Positions 52,046 through 60,778 of a DNA stretch of 64,000 nt are shown piece by piece. Below the pieces are notes generated by a model. It was not told the origin of the DNA. It saw nothing but the letters and a program-made list of their open reading frames with translations, and did no database searches. How positions within the stretch are numbered: position 1 is the first letter of the stretch; each line of letters starts with the position of its first letter. The stretch lies in assembly GCF_943914685.1 (NCBI RefSeq), contig NZ_CALUCZ010000001.1:155669-219668 (forward strand), read 5' to 3'. Source of the DNA: an uncultured Mobiluncus sp. Its GTDB lineage: Bacteria > Actinomycetota > Actinomycetes > Actinomycetales > Actinomycetaceae. A program made the translations under genes and the position numbers.

Positions 52046-54130
52046 TCAGAATTCGGGGTTTAGTTCGCGCATCCGGTTTTCCAAATCGATGAGTTTTGCA
52101 AACACTTCTGGCTTTTCCGGCGAGTCGGAGTCGAGACGCCGCAGCTGGGCTTTCAGGCTGGCGATTTTGGCGTTCAACCCCTTGCGTTCCATGGATTCCA
52201 CCGCGTTTTGCACCCAAGACTCCGCCGCAGACCGGGTTTCCTGGGCTGACTGATTTGTTTCATAAAGGGGCGCCGGGCGGGTCGCTAGGTTCGTCAATGC
52301 CCCCACCAGGACGGGACCAGCCTGGGCTTTCACCGCCGCAGCCCACCGGTTCAGAGCCAGGTTTCCCGGATTTGGTTCACCCGCTGCTTGGGCGGCCTCA
52401 GCCAGGCGCTGATATTCCTCGGCGCCTCCAATCGCGGCAATGACTTCAAAGATGGCACGCAAAGTGGGTTGGGTGAAACTCTGCGGATCCAACGTGTCAA
52501 AAGCAGTTTGGGCAGCTAAACCCGGGAACTGCAAAGCTGCTATCAGCACATCACGTTCTACCCGCCAAATCGGATCGGTGTCCACAGCTGGGTCCAGCCG
52601 AGTTTGCGGAAAAATCTGGGTCGAGCCCGCCGCGGGGGCACCGGCCAGGTTTGCGGGATTGACGCCGTTTCCACTACCGTGGGAAGCGTTGCCGGGTCCC
52701 CCCGGTCCCGGACGTGACGATTGGTCGGAGCTGGCACCGGCGCGCTGTTGGGCACGAATCTGTTTCCAAGCCTCATTGACCGCGTACCAGGTGTCCCTGA
52801 CATTAGCTCCCAACCAGCCGCTCAGTTGCTTCACGTATTCGGTTCGCAATGCCTTGTCGCGAATTTCCGCCACTACTGGGGCTGCCGCGCGCATAGCTTC
52901 GACGCGGGCTGCGGGGCTTTCCAAGTCATATTTAGAGATGATGGTTTTCAACACGAAATCAAATAGGGGTCGGCGACTCTCAATCAGGTCGCGAACGGCT
53001 CCGGGACCGCGCTGCATCCGCAAGTCACAGGGATCCAAACCATCGTCAGCAACTGCCACAAAAGCCTGGGAGGCAAAGTCCTGGTCGGTACGGAAAGCCT
53101 TGAGAGCTGCAGCTTGTCCGGCGGCATCACCGTCAAAAGTGAAGATGACCTCTCCACCGCGCGGAGGCAGGCCGCCAGGTAGCTTCAGCGAGGAGGCGCT
53201 GTCCGCGGAAGTCCCGATGAACCGGCGAATCTGTTTCGCGTGTTCGTCTGTAAAAGCGGTACCGCAGGTCGCGACCGCGGTGGTGATGCCGGATAGATGC
53301 GCCGCCATCACGTCGGTGTAGCCCTCCACGATGACGCAGCGCCGCTCTTTACCGATGTTCGGCCGCGCCAAATCCAGACCGTAGAGCACCGAGGACTTGT
53401 GATAAATCGGAGATTCTGGGGTGTTGATGTATTTCGGGACTTGCGGATCTGAATCGTCTAAACGCCGCCCGCCGAAACCCAGTATGGCTCCGGTCGCATC
53501 TTTGATAGGCCACATAACTCGATCCCGAAACACGTCATAGATGCCGCGTTGCCCCCGTTTACCCAGACCGACCGTCACGATTTCCTGATCGGTGAAGCCT
53601 TTCGAACGGAGGTAATCGGTGAGGTTGTTCCAGCCGGGTGGGGCGTAGCCCATGCCAAAACGGGCGGCATCTTGGGAGGTGAAAGCTCGTCCTTCGATGA
53701 AATTTCGCGCCGTCCCTGCCCCCGGCGACATGAGTTGGGATACAAAAAAGTCCTGTGCGACCCGGTTGCATTCCAGCAAACGTTGCCGTGTTCCCGGCTC
53801 CACGTGCTCTTTCGTGATGGCCGCGCCCTCTACGTAATGCATCGTGATTCCGGCTTTCGCGGCTAAAAATTCGACAGCTTCGGGGAAAGTCAGCCCTTCG
53901 ATGCGCTGTACAAAGTCGATGGTGTCCCCGCCCTCACCGCAACCGAAGCAGTGCCACATATTACGCACCGGCGTCACGCTAAAAGACGCCGTTTTTTCGT
54001 CATGGAACGGGCACAAGCCCATCAGTGAACTGCCTTTACGCTGCAGGCTCACATAGTCGCTGACCACCGACTCAATGGGGATAGCTTCGCGTACCTTTTG
54101 CAGGTCATCAGGGTCGAACTTGGAAGCCAT
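52046..54130 (-). CDS. dnaG: DNA primase
   Basis: 694 residues. N-terminal CHC2 zinc finger (CPFHDEKTASFSVTP, then HCFGCGEGG), RNA-polymerase TOPRIM domain (VIVEGYTDVMAAHLSG; FTFDGDAAGQAA), and a C-terminal helicase-binding part with a Gly/Ser/Pro-rich hinge (PGPGGPGNASHGSGNG). It makes primers for the lagging strand. It follows dgt by 26 nt on the same strand, a frequent actinobacterial order (dgt-dnaG). The TOPRIM domain contains a 15-residue SASSLKLPGGLPPRG insert. The ATG has no strong site, consistent with coupling to dgt. Confidence 0.95.
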   Translation of the reverse strand: MASKFDPDDLQKVREAIPIESVVSDYVSLQRKGSSLMGLCPFHDEKTASFSVTPVRNMWHCFGCGEGGDTIDFVQRIEGLTFPEAVEFLAAKAGITMHYVEGAAITKEHVEPGTRQRLLECNRVAQDFFVSQLMSPGAGTARNFIEGRAFTSQDAARFGMGYAPPGWNNLTDYLRSKGFTDQEIVTVGLGKRGQRGIYDVFRDRVMWPIKDATGAILGFGGRRLDDSDPQVPKYINTPESPIYHKSSVLYGLDLARPNIGKERRCVIVEGYTDVMAAHLSGITTAVATCGTAFTDEHAKQIRRFIGTSADSASSLKLPGGLPPRGGEVIFTFDGDAAGQAAALKAFRTDQDFASQAFVAVADDGLDPCDLRMQRGPGAVRDLIESRRPLFDFVLKTIISKYDLESPAARVEAMRAAAPVVAEIRDKALRTEYVKQLSGWLGANVRDTWYAVNEAWKQIRAQQRAGASSDQSSRPGPGGPGNASHGSGNGVNPANLAGAPAAGSTQIFPQTRLDPAVDTDPIWRVERDVLIAALQFPGLAAQTAFDTLDPQSFTQPTLRAIFEVIAAIGGAEEYQRLAEAAQAAGEPNPGNLALNRWAAAVKAQAGPVLVGALTNLATRPAPLYETNQSAQETRSAAESWVQNAVESMERKGLNAKIASLKAQLRRLDSDSPEKPEVFAKLIDLENRMRELNPEF

Positions 54131-54156
54131 GCAATCATACTAGCCTAAGTTTTAGG

Positions 54157-55458
54157 TCAGACGGGTTGGGTAATCATCCCCACTAAACGGGCATGCCAGG
54201 CGGCTGCCGACAGGTCGGTCAAGCTCGCTACCTGGTCTATTACTGCCCGGAGACGGCCGGCGTCTCGACCCAGATGATGCTCTTCCGCGCGCAGCCACTC
54301 GGCTCGATAAGGCTCCTGCAAGACCCGTTGCCCGGTGGCTTCCTGCTCCAGTAGTGCCCACACCAAGTCGGAGAGCATTTGTTGTTGCGTCAAGTGGTCA
54401 TGAGTGGTTTCGCGGGGCGCCATGACGTAATACACGGCGATGCCTTTGAGTAACAGGATTTCCGCTTGGGTTTCGAGGGGGACGATTACGTCCGCGTCAT
54501 AGCGGGCCAGAGGGCGTTCTCCGTATCGTTGGCAGGTAGCGTCGTGACAGGCTAACGCGAATCGTCCGATGAGCTGGGAGGTCAGGTCTTTCAAAGCGGC
54601 TTGGGAACGGTAATCCGCCACCGGTTCGGTCAGCCAGAAAGGCATTTGCCGCAACCTTTCGTGGGCGGCCGCCAAATCGTCCGCACTGAACTTGCCCGGT
54701 CCGAAAGAACTCGCGTACCAACGCCTTGTAATGTCAACCACGTCAACAAAAGTTCTTTCGTTTTCCAGGTCTCCCAAGCTGGCTGACCCGAGGGCCACCG
54801 CGTCCTCGACATCGTGGACTGAGTAGCCAATGTCGTCAGCGAGGTCCATAACTTGGGCTTCAATGCAGCGGTGGTTCTCGGGGGCGCCGGCGCGAAGCCA
54901 CTGGAAAACGTCCCGGTCCTCGGCATAGACCCCAAACTTAGGAGAATCCGCACCATGAGGCCCCTCACCGCGTAGCCAAGGGTATTTCGCGATGGCATCG
55001 AGAGTGGCGCGGGTCAGGTTCAACCCGACCCACTGACCTTTGGGACTGACGACTTTCGGCTCCAAGCGGGTCACCAGGCGCAACGTCTGAGCGTTACCCT
55101 CAAACCCGCCAATATCCTTGGCCAAGTCATTGAGCACCCGCTCCCCGGAATGTCCGAAGGGCGGATGCCCCAAGTCGTGAGCCAGACAGGCTGCATCGAC
55201 CACGTCAGGGTCACACCCCAGCCCTTTGCCAAGTTCGCGCCCCACCTGGGCGACTTCCAGGGAATGGGTCAGGCGCGTGCGCGAAAAATCGTTGGCAATG
55301 GGTCCCAATACCTGAGTTTTTTCACCGAGCCGGCGCAACGCCGAGGAATGGAGTATCCGCGCCCGATCGCGCTCAAAATCGGTGCGTTGCCCGCGTTTAT
55401 GCGTCTCGGTCACGAAGCGTTCATGCACGTCCGCCGGATAAACCCCAATCTCATTCAC
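54157..55458 (-). CDS. dgt: Deoxyguanosinetriphosphate triphosphohydrolase-like protein
   Basis: 433 residues, HD-domain dNTP triphosphohydrolase. HD residues are visible as TRLTHSLEVAQVGR, CLAHDLGHPPFGHSGE and the later MDLADDIGYSVHDVEDA. These enzymes cut dNTPs to nucleoside and tripolyphosphate and control dNTP pools or hinder phage DNA synthesis. It precedes dnaG, so replication control is plausible. The GTG start has a GGTGGA site about 5 nt upstream. The two BlaI-like boxes at 55500-55547 lie 42 nt upstream, in its promoter region. Confidence 0.9.
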   Translation of the reverse strand: MNEIGVYPADVHERFVTETHKRGQRTDFERDRARILHSSALRRLGEKTQVLGPIANDFSRTRLTHSLEVAQVGRELGKGLGCDPDVVDAACLAHDLGHPPFGHSGERVLNDLAKDIGGFEGNAQTLRLVTRLEPKVVSPKGQWVGLNLTRATLDAIAKYPWLRGEGPHGADSPKFGVYAEDRDVFQWLRAGAPENHRCIEAQVMDLADDIGYSVHDVEDAVALGSASLGDLENERTFVDVVDITRRWYASSFGPGKFSADDLAAAHERLRQMPFWLTEPVADYRSQAALKDLTSQLIGRFALACHDATCQRYGERPLARYDADVIVPLETQAEILLLKGIAVYYVMAPRETTHDHLTQQQMLSDLVWALLEQEATGQRVLQEPYRAEWLRAEEHHLGRDAGRLRAVIDQVASLTDLSAAAWHARLVGMITQPV

Positions 55459-55499
55459 ACTTCCACCTTACCGACCCAATCCAGGTTTCACCATATAGC

Positions 55500-55547
55500 A
55501 CCTACATCTGTCGGTGTTTGCATACCTACATTTGTCGGTGTTCTTAC
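55500..55547. promoter_or_regulatory. Tandem BlaI/CopY-like boxes between dgt and the secreted-protein gene
   Basis: A 24-bp unit, ACCTACATNTGTCGGTGTT plus 5 nt, occurs twice head to tail (55500-55523 and 55524-55547). Each holds CCTACA-NN-TGTCGG, one mismatch from a perfect palindrome, close to the TACA-NN-TGTA of CopY and the CGACA-NN-TGTCG of mycobacterial BlaI (from recall). Box centres are 24 bp apart. They lie between divergent genes, so either or both could be regulated. No such repressor is in the window. Confidence 0.6.
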
Positions 55548-55634
55548 AAAACCGTCTGATGTAAACTGAGCATGGAGGTTTGTAAAATACCCCCGGACGG
55601 AACAGGCTTCAAAACCTGAGTAAGGAGAAATGCC

Positions 55635-56204
55635 ATGAAAACGAGAGCTTTTTTAGCCATGTCAGCCCTGGTGCTGTGTAGTTTGTTCGCAGTTCCAGCA
55701 TCGGCAAACGCAGTTAGCGGTCGAGACGACACGTCCAGTTCTAACTTGCCTATAATCGCAGTCAAATACGGAGAATCTAATCCTCCACTGAAAACAAGTG
55801 CTATTTTTAACTCTCGTTCAGGTAATGGTCAAGGCGATATCCTGGCTCAGACATGGAATAAGGGCATATGGCTACCAATTCGAATGGGATACTACGATGA
55901 TCCGGAGCACGGAGTGGGATTCTCGAAAGCATGCTTCAAGCATAATTATTGCAATATCCCCGTCATGAACAATATTGCAACAAAAGGCGCACTCAAGTAT
56001 AAAGACGGACGTTACACTGTAGATGGCAGAATCATCTGGTATAACAAAGATTATTCTATACGAGCTGAAGTTACCGCACATAATGTTTATGAATTGAAAC
56101 AAGGGCGCCGTCTACCACCAGGACAGGTTCAGGGTTTGATTACCGCCTATTGTCTAGGACCAACGTTATGCCCGAATTGGATTAATTCAGCCCGCCCAGC
56201 GTAA
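55635..56204 (+). CDS. Secreted protein of unknown function, four cysteines
   Basis: 189 residues with a clear Sec signal peptide (MKTRAFLAMSALVLCSLFAV, cleavage near PASANA). The mature part of about 163 residues has Cys in KACFKHNYCNIP and AYCLGPTLCPNW, which could form two disulfides outside the cell. Aromatic/basic stretches (YNKDYSIRAEVTAHNVYEL) suggest a small beta-rich fold. I recognise no family. The GC content is visibly lower than in neighbours (about 42-45% by eye), which fits acquisition. A strong site AAGGAGAAA precedes the ATG. It is followed 9 nt later by a second unrecognised gene, and a tandem BlaI-like operator lies upstream. Confidence 0.78.
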   Translation: MKTRAFLAMSALVLCSLFAVPASANAVSGRDDTSSSNLPIIAVKYGESNPPLKTSAIFNSRSGNGQGDILAQTWNKGIWLPIRMGYYDDPEHGVGFSKACFKHNYCNIPVMNNIATKGALKYKDGRYTVDGRIIWYNKDYSIRAEVTAHNVYELKQGRRLPPGQVQGLITAYCLGPTLCPNWINSARPA

Positions 56205-56213
56205 GAGACAATC

Positions 56214-56993
56214 ATGTTGGATTTTCTTGACATAGCCGATTTGCTTGGCTGGCATGATGTAGACGTTGTGGAATCCGTTGAAACCAGTGAATTCCCTACT
56301 ATCTACCCGGTGATGGATATCGCCATGGATTCGGATTGGCCTTATGCTGATATGACTCGGCCTATTACCCGCGAAAGCCAGCTCAAGGAATACTTGGATT
56401 CTCGTCTGGAGCCCCTGCGGTCAAATTTTTCCTGGCGGGAGGCCTTCACCACGCTCAGCAACCTTGGGGTCTACACTTGGAAACTAAGACGTTACCTCCA
56501 AAACACTGATGCGATTAATTTTGACACCGTCACAGAAATCATGCGCGCGCACGTCGATAATTTCCTAAAACACGAGAATCAATTCGTGCGTCAGCCAGGT
56601 GGATTCACCCTGCCAAAATATTGCAATGAATACGTTATTAACGACCTTTTTCGAGGCGCTATTGGAATCCCCTTTGGGTGGAGTGTAGTTTCCTCAGCGG
56701 TCGCAAACTCGCCAAATGTGGAGGTAGATGATTCTCTCGGTCGAGCCCATTATATATTCACGAAAAAACCAAGTTTTCAAATAGATTGCCAAAAGCTGCT
56801 GCAAGCTATTGAGGCCAGCGGAACGGATTTATTTCCACCAGAAGAAGCCAATGTGATTTCAGCGCATGATTTCACGGGAATTCCGTATCGGCGCGCCTGG
56901 GCAATGCAGCAACACGGCCAGTTGAATCAAGGCAACCTTATAGAGGAATTTGCTTCTAGACTGACTAAGCTGCACTCACTGCACGAATATTAG
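56214..56993 (+). CDS. Unrecognised cytosolic protein, partner of the secreted protein
   Basis: 259 residues with no signal peptide or membrane segment. It is acidic at the N-terminus (LDFLDIADLLGWHDVDVVES) and mixed helical after that, with several Trp/Tyr. No motif is recognised. It begins 9 nt after the secreted gene's stop, with a weak AAGAG site, so it is co-transcribed. The lower GC of the pair continues. It could be immunity, a chaperone, a regulator or unrelated; an immunity role is a guess. It ends 10 nt before the convergent dusB stop. Confidence 0.72.
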   Translation: MLDFLDIADLLGWHDVDVVESVETSEFPTIYPVMDIAMDSDWPYADMTRPITRESQLKEYLDSRLEPLRSNFSWREAFTTLSNLGVYTWKLRRYLQNTDAINFDTVTEIMRAHVDNFLKHENQFVRQPGGFTLPKYCNEYVINDLFRGAIGIPFGWSVVSSAVANSPNVEVDDSLGRAHYIFTKKPSFQIDCQKLLQAIEASGTDLFPPEEANVISAHDFTGIPYRRAWAMQQHGQLNQGNLIEEFASRLTKLHSLHEY

Positions 56994-57003
56994 ACCCAGC
57001 CGA

Positions 57004-58278
57004 CTAGGCACCATAAGGATCCGCCGCGTCTTCCCCCAAGTGAAGTATGCGCGCGGTCGCATCGTCGATTTCGCGGGTGTCGAGCCAGCCTTCGGGCAGC
57101 TTGACGTGACGCTGGGCGCGAGAACGTCCATGTTTTCCGGTGGCAGCTTGCGGGTAAGGCGTGTTCGGGTCCAGCGACTGCACAAGGTCGTGCAGGCGAC
57201 TTTCCAGGTCATCTAACGTTTCGATGCGGGTCAGCTCTGCTCGGGTGGCTCCGCCCAAGTGGAAACCTCGCAAATACCACCCCACGTGTTTGCGCATATC
57301 CCGCAGAGCCGCCTGCTCGTTGCCGAAATGTTCCACCAAGCCGCGGGCGTGAGCCAGGATAATCGCAGCAATTTCGCCCAAGGTCGGTCCCGCAGGAATC
57401 GGCTGGCCCCACAAAGCTGCCGTGATTTCACGAAAAATCCAGGGCCGGCCTTGTACAGCGCGGCCAATTTCGATGCCCGCACACCCGGTCTGCGCAAACA
57501 TTTCCAGCGCGTCCTGGGCGGAAAACACGTCACCGTTACCCAACACGGGAATATCCAACGCGTCGACCAGTTCGGCAATCCGCGACCAATCAGAGTGCCC
57601 GGAATAATACTGGTTCGTGGTGCGAGCGTGCAGCGTGAGCGCAGCTGCCCCCGAGTCCTGCGCCGCCCGCCCCGCGTCCAGCAAGGTTTCGTGAGTTTCG
57701 TCAATCCCGACCCGAATCTTTACGGTTACCGGCACGTCCACGCTGCGCCCGGTCTCTCCTGACGCCTCTTGTGCCGCTCTCACCACCTGACCGATGAGGT
57801 CGCCAAAATACGCGGTTTTCCACGGCAGAGCCGCTCCCCCACCCTTGCGGGTAACTTTCGGGACTGGGCAACCAAAATTCAAATCAATAACATCGACCAG
57901 ATCCCGAACGATGAGTTCACGAGCTGCCCGGGCCAGGTCAGTCCCCACCACCCCGTAAAGCTGTAGCACTCGAACGGTTTGCCCGGGACCGGATTGCGCC
58001 ATAACCCACGAACGCGCCGAGTCCATCAACAGCGCTTTCGCGGTAATCATTTCGTTGACGAACATTCCCTCGACGCCGCGAAGCGTCCCGGAGGCAACGT
58101 CCGGGCGGAACGCGGAATCCAAGTCCGTCGGCAAACCTTGACGGGAAAACTCCGCGCACAAGTCGCGAAATGGCGCGTTCGTCACCCCTGCCATCGGCGC
58201 TAGTGCGATGGGTGTCGTGAACTCGACCCCGCCAATGCGCAGAGGCGGGTATTTACACTGTGGACGCTGTGGAGCCAA
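57004..58278 (-). CDS. dusB: tRNA-dihydrouridine synthase
   Basis: 424 residues. FMN-binding TIM-barrel: PIALAPMAGVTNAPFRDLC at the N-terminus, NFGCPVPKVTRKGGGAAL with the catalytic Cys, VTVKIRVGIDETH, LTLHARTTNQYYSGHSDW and VLGNGDVFSAQDA. It reduces uridines in tRNA D-loops with NADPH. Actinobacteria carry a single Dus of this DusB-like type. Compared with E. coli DusB it has a longer N-terminal part (LPTDLDSAFRPDVASGTLRG insert) and C-tail, typical for the phylum. The TTG start is supported by GGAGG 6-8 nt upstream. It follows glyS by 45 nt on the same strand. Confidence 0.92.
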   Translation of the reverse strand: MAPQRPQCKYPPLRIGGVEFTTPIALAPMAGVTNAPFRDLCAEFSRQGLPTDLDSAFRPDVASGTLRGVEGMFVNEMITAKALLMDSARSWVMAQSGPGQTVRVLQLYGVVGTDLARAARELIVRDLVDVIDLNFGCPVPKVTRKGGGAALPWKTAYFGDLIGQVVRAAQEASGETGRSVDVPVTVKIRVGIDETHETLLDAGRAAQDSGAAALTLHARTTNQYYSGHSDWSRIAELVDALDIPVLGNGDVFSAQDALEMFAQTGCAGIEIGRAVQGRPWIFREITAALWGQPIPAGPTLGEIAAIILAHARGLVEHFGNEQAALRDMRKHVGWYLRGFHLGGATRAELTRIETLDDLESRLHDLVQSLDPNTPYPQAATGKHGRSRAQRHVKLPEGWLDTREIDDATARILHLGEDAADPYGA

Positions 58279-58323
58279 AAATGCCTCCGCCCGGTATTTC
58301 AGCCGCGAAAAATCGCCGCGCCA

Positions 58324-59709
58324 CTAGCAAATCGGCAGGTGATCGCGCAGGTAGGCGACCAGGTTATCCCGCCCGATACGCTCTTGGGTCATGGTGTCGC
58401 GTTCGCGAACCGTCACGGCTTGGTCCTCTAGGGAATCAAAGTCCACGGTGACGCAGAAGGGCGTGCCGATTTCGTCTTGACGGCGGTAGCGGCGCCCCAC
58501 GGCCCCGGCATCGTCATACTCCACGTTCCAGTATTTGCGCAGTTCAGCGGCGATATTTTGGGCGATTTCGGGCAGCTCGTCCTTGCGGGACAGCGGCAGG
58601 ACCGCCACCTTAACCGGGCTGAGGCGCGGGTCGAGGCGCAGCACGGTGCGCTTGTCCACCCCACCCTTGGTGTTCGGGGCTTCGTCCTCGGTGTAGGCCT
58701 CAATCAGGAAAGCCATCAGGGAGCGGGTCAAACCGGCAGAGGGCTCGATAACGTAGGGAATCCAGCGCTTGTCGTTAGCCTGGTCATAGTAATCGAGTTT
58801 TTGGCCGCTGGCGTCCATATGTACGCTCAGGTCGTAGTCGGTACGGTTAGCGATACCCTCCAGCTCGCCCCACTTGGAGTTTTCAAAGCCGAAAGCGTAT
58901 TCGATATCCACCGTACGCTTGGAATAGTGCGAGAGCTTTTCTTTCGGGTGTTCGTACAACCGCAGGTTTTCCGCCTTAATCCCCAGGTCCGTGTACCACT
59001 CAAAACGGTGGTCAATCCAGTACTGGTGCCATTCTTCATCAGTGCCGGGTTCCACAAAGAACTCCAGCTCCATCTGTTCAAACTCGCGGGTGCGGAAGAT
59101 GAAGTTGCCCGGAGTGATTTCGTTGCGGAAAGACTTGCCAATCTGACCGATACCGAAGGGCGGACGCTTGCGGGCGGTCGTCATCACGTTGGCGAAGTTG
59201 ATAAAGATGCCTTGGGCGGTTTCCGGGCGCAGGAAGTGCAGGCCAGATTCGTCGTCCACCGGGCCGAGGTAGGTCTTAAGCAGTCCCGAGAAGGCCCGGG
59301 GTTCCGTCCACTTCCCCTTGACGCCACAGTTTGGGCAAGAAACGTCTGCCATGCTGACGTCGTCAGGTTTCGCGATGTCGTGTTTCTCGGCGTATTCTTC
59401 CTGCAAGTCGTCCTCGCGCAAGCGCTTGTGGCAGTTGAGGCATTCGATGAGCGGGTCGGTGAAAGCCTTGAGGTGGCCCGAGGCGTCCCACACCTTCGGC
59501 GGCAAAATCACCGAGGAGTCCAGGCCCACCACGTCCTCGCGGGAACGTACCATATAGTTCCACCAGGCCTTTTTGATGTTTTCTTTCAGTTCTACGCCCA
59601 AGGGGCCGTAGTCCCACGCCGCGCGCGTCCCGCCATAGATGTCACCACATGGGTAAACAAAACCGCGGCGTTTCGCCAAAGAAATTACTGAATCCATCGT
59701 TGATGCCAC
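58324..59709 (-). CDS. glyS: Glycyl-tRNA synthetase, class II homodimer
   Basis: 461 residues, the single-chain dimeric form (also called glyQS), normal in actinobacteria. Motif 1 lies in the SVISLAKRRGFVYPCGDIYG N-terminus, motif 2 FRNEITPGNFIFRTREFEQ, and motif 3 GLTRSLMAFLIEAY. The anticodon-binding domain occupies the last 100 residues (KVAVLPLSRKDELPEIAQN). The GTG start follows AAGGAG at 5 nt; the internal ATG four codons later is less likely. It charges tRNA-Gly. No T-box leader is seen in the 270 nt upstream. Confidence 0.95.
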   Translation of the reverse strand: MASTMDSVISLAKRRGFVYPCGDIYGGTRAAWDYGPLGVELKENIKKAWWNYMVRSREDVVGLDSSVILPPKVWDASGHLKAFTDPLIECLNCHKRLREDDLQEEYAEKHDIAKPDDVSMADVSCPNCGVKGKWTEPRAFSGLLKTYLGPVDDESGLHFLRPETAQGIFINFANVMTTARKRPPFGIGQIGKSFRNEITPGNFIFRTREFEQMELEFFVEPGTDEEWHQYWIDHRFEWYTDLGIKAENLRLYEHPKEKLSHYSKRTVDIEYAFGFENSKWGELEGIANRTDYDLSVHMDASGQKLDYYDQANDKRWIPYVIEPSAGLTRSLMAFLIEAYTEDEAPNTKGGVDKRTVLRLDPRLSPVKVAVLPLSRKDELPEIAQNIAAELRKYWNVEYDDAGAVGRRYRRQDEIGTPFCVTVDFDSLEDQAVTVRERDTMTQERIGRDNLVAYLRDHLPIC

Positions 59710-59928
59710 TTGAACTCCTTATTGGTGTTGCTTTCTGCCGTCCCGCGCTTTTTCCGAGTTTTCAGCGGGAAGGTACCAGCCCTAGTTTAGCTGGCAAACC
59801 TCCGGGGACGAATTCGGTGCCGACTCCCGGCCCGCACCACACTTGTGAATCCGAGAATATGAGAGCATTTCGGTTTAAATCCCGAAAAACACTCCCGGAA
59901 ACCGCTGCAAAAAAATTGGATTCCACAC

Positions 59929-59934
59929 TATAAT
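59929..59934 (+). promoter_or_regulatory. -10 element of the SCP2 operon
   Basis: TATAAT at 59929-59934, 43 nt before the first ATG, in an otherwise A-rich region. The -35 is not clear. The region from 59710 to 59928 holds the glyS upstream area and nothing else. Confidence 0.45.
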
Positions 59935-59977
59935 TGCATTTGCCAAGTAAACACAAAACACACGATGAGGTGGGTTT

Positions 59978-60748
59978 ATGAATCAAACTGCTATGGCTGC
60001 CGTCAATCTTAAGGCAGTTTTGCGTACACTCGAGAAGCTCCCGGAGCTCGACCCCAAGTCGAAACAGCTCTTGGAACATGTCCCGCTGACCTTGCAATTC
60101 AAGGCAGCGAACGTCGGTTCTGTCCGGCTCAAGCTGGGCGACGGCAAAATTGAGTTCTTCCCCGGTGGAGGTCCAGCTGACATGAGTCTGGGTTTCCCCG
60201 TGCCGAGCATGGTCAACAAGATGTTCGAAGGCAAAGGGATTCCCGTACCGCTCAAGGGTTTCACGAAACTGAAGTACTTGACCGGTACGTTCACCGAGAT
60301 TACCGACCGGCTGTCCTACTACTTGCGGCCGACCCCGCAGCTGCTGCAGGACCCCGAGTTCGCGAGGATTAACTCCCTGCTGACGTTGCACGTGGCGGTC
60401 TATGCGATGGCTGAGATTGCCAATCAGGACCCCAAGGGCGTCCAGGTCGCTAAGGGCATGTGCGACGGCACTATCGGATTAAAGATTGCCAACGGTCCGG
60501 CTTTGACCATGGTCATCAACGACCACCACGCGCGCATCGTCGACGGCGATGAGCCCAAGGCTGCGGGCCCGAACGGACGTCACGCTTTCATGGTCTTTTC
60601 CGATTTGGATACCACCGGCCAAGTCCTGCGCGGTGAACTCGCGTCCTATCCCGCTATCGGCCGAGAGCTGATTAAGCTGGGCGGATACGTTCCCCTGTTG
60701 GACAACATGAACAAGATCCTCGGCATGGTGCCGTTCTACTTGAGCTAG
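59978..60748 (+). CDS. SCP2-domain-like (sterol carrier type) protein
   Basis: 256 residues, mostly an SCP2-like lipid-binding fold: LTLQFKAANVGSVRLKLGDG, VPLKGFTKLKYLTGTFTEI and LTMVINDHHARIVDGDEP. SCP2 proteins bind lipids or hydrophobic ligands, and some act as scaffolds for enzymes. This one may have two such parts (about 20-120 and 130-225). No signal peptide. It opens an operon with a class III aminotransferase and split transketolase, an unusual partnership. Start supported by GAGGTGG 6-8 nt upstream of the ATG. Confidence 0.6.
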   Translation: MNQTAMAAVNLKAVLRTLEKLPELDPKSKQLLEHVPLTLQFKAANVGSVRLKLGDGKIEFFPGGGPADMSLGFPVPSMVNKMFEGKGIPVPLKGFTKLKYLTGTFTEITDRLSYYLRPTPQLLQDPEFARINSLLTLHVAVYAMAEIANQDPKGVQVAKGMCDGTIGLKIANGPALTMVINDHHARIVDGDEPKAAGPNGRHAFMVFSDLDTTGQVLRGELASYPAIGRELIKLGGYVPLLDNMNKILGMVPFYLS

Positions 60749-60778
60749 AAAACGCGCGTGAGGAAGGACAAAACAAAA

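Noticed and set aside
55635..56204. Secreted protein as a lactococcin 972-type bacteriocin
   Set aside because: Size (189 residues), four Cys and absence of the family's repeated motifs do not fit. Left as unknown.
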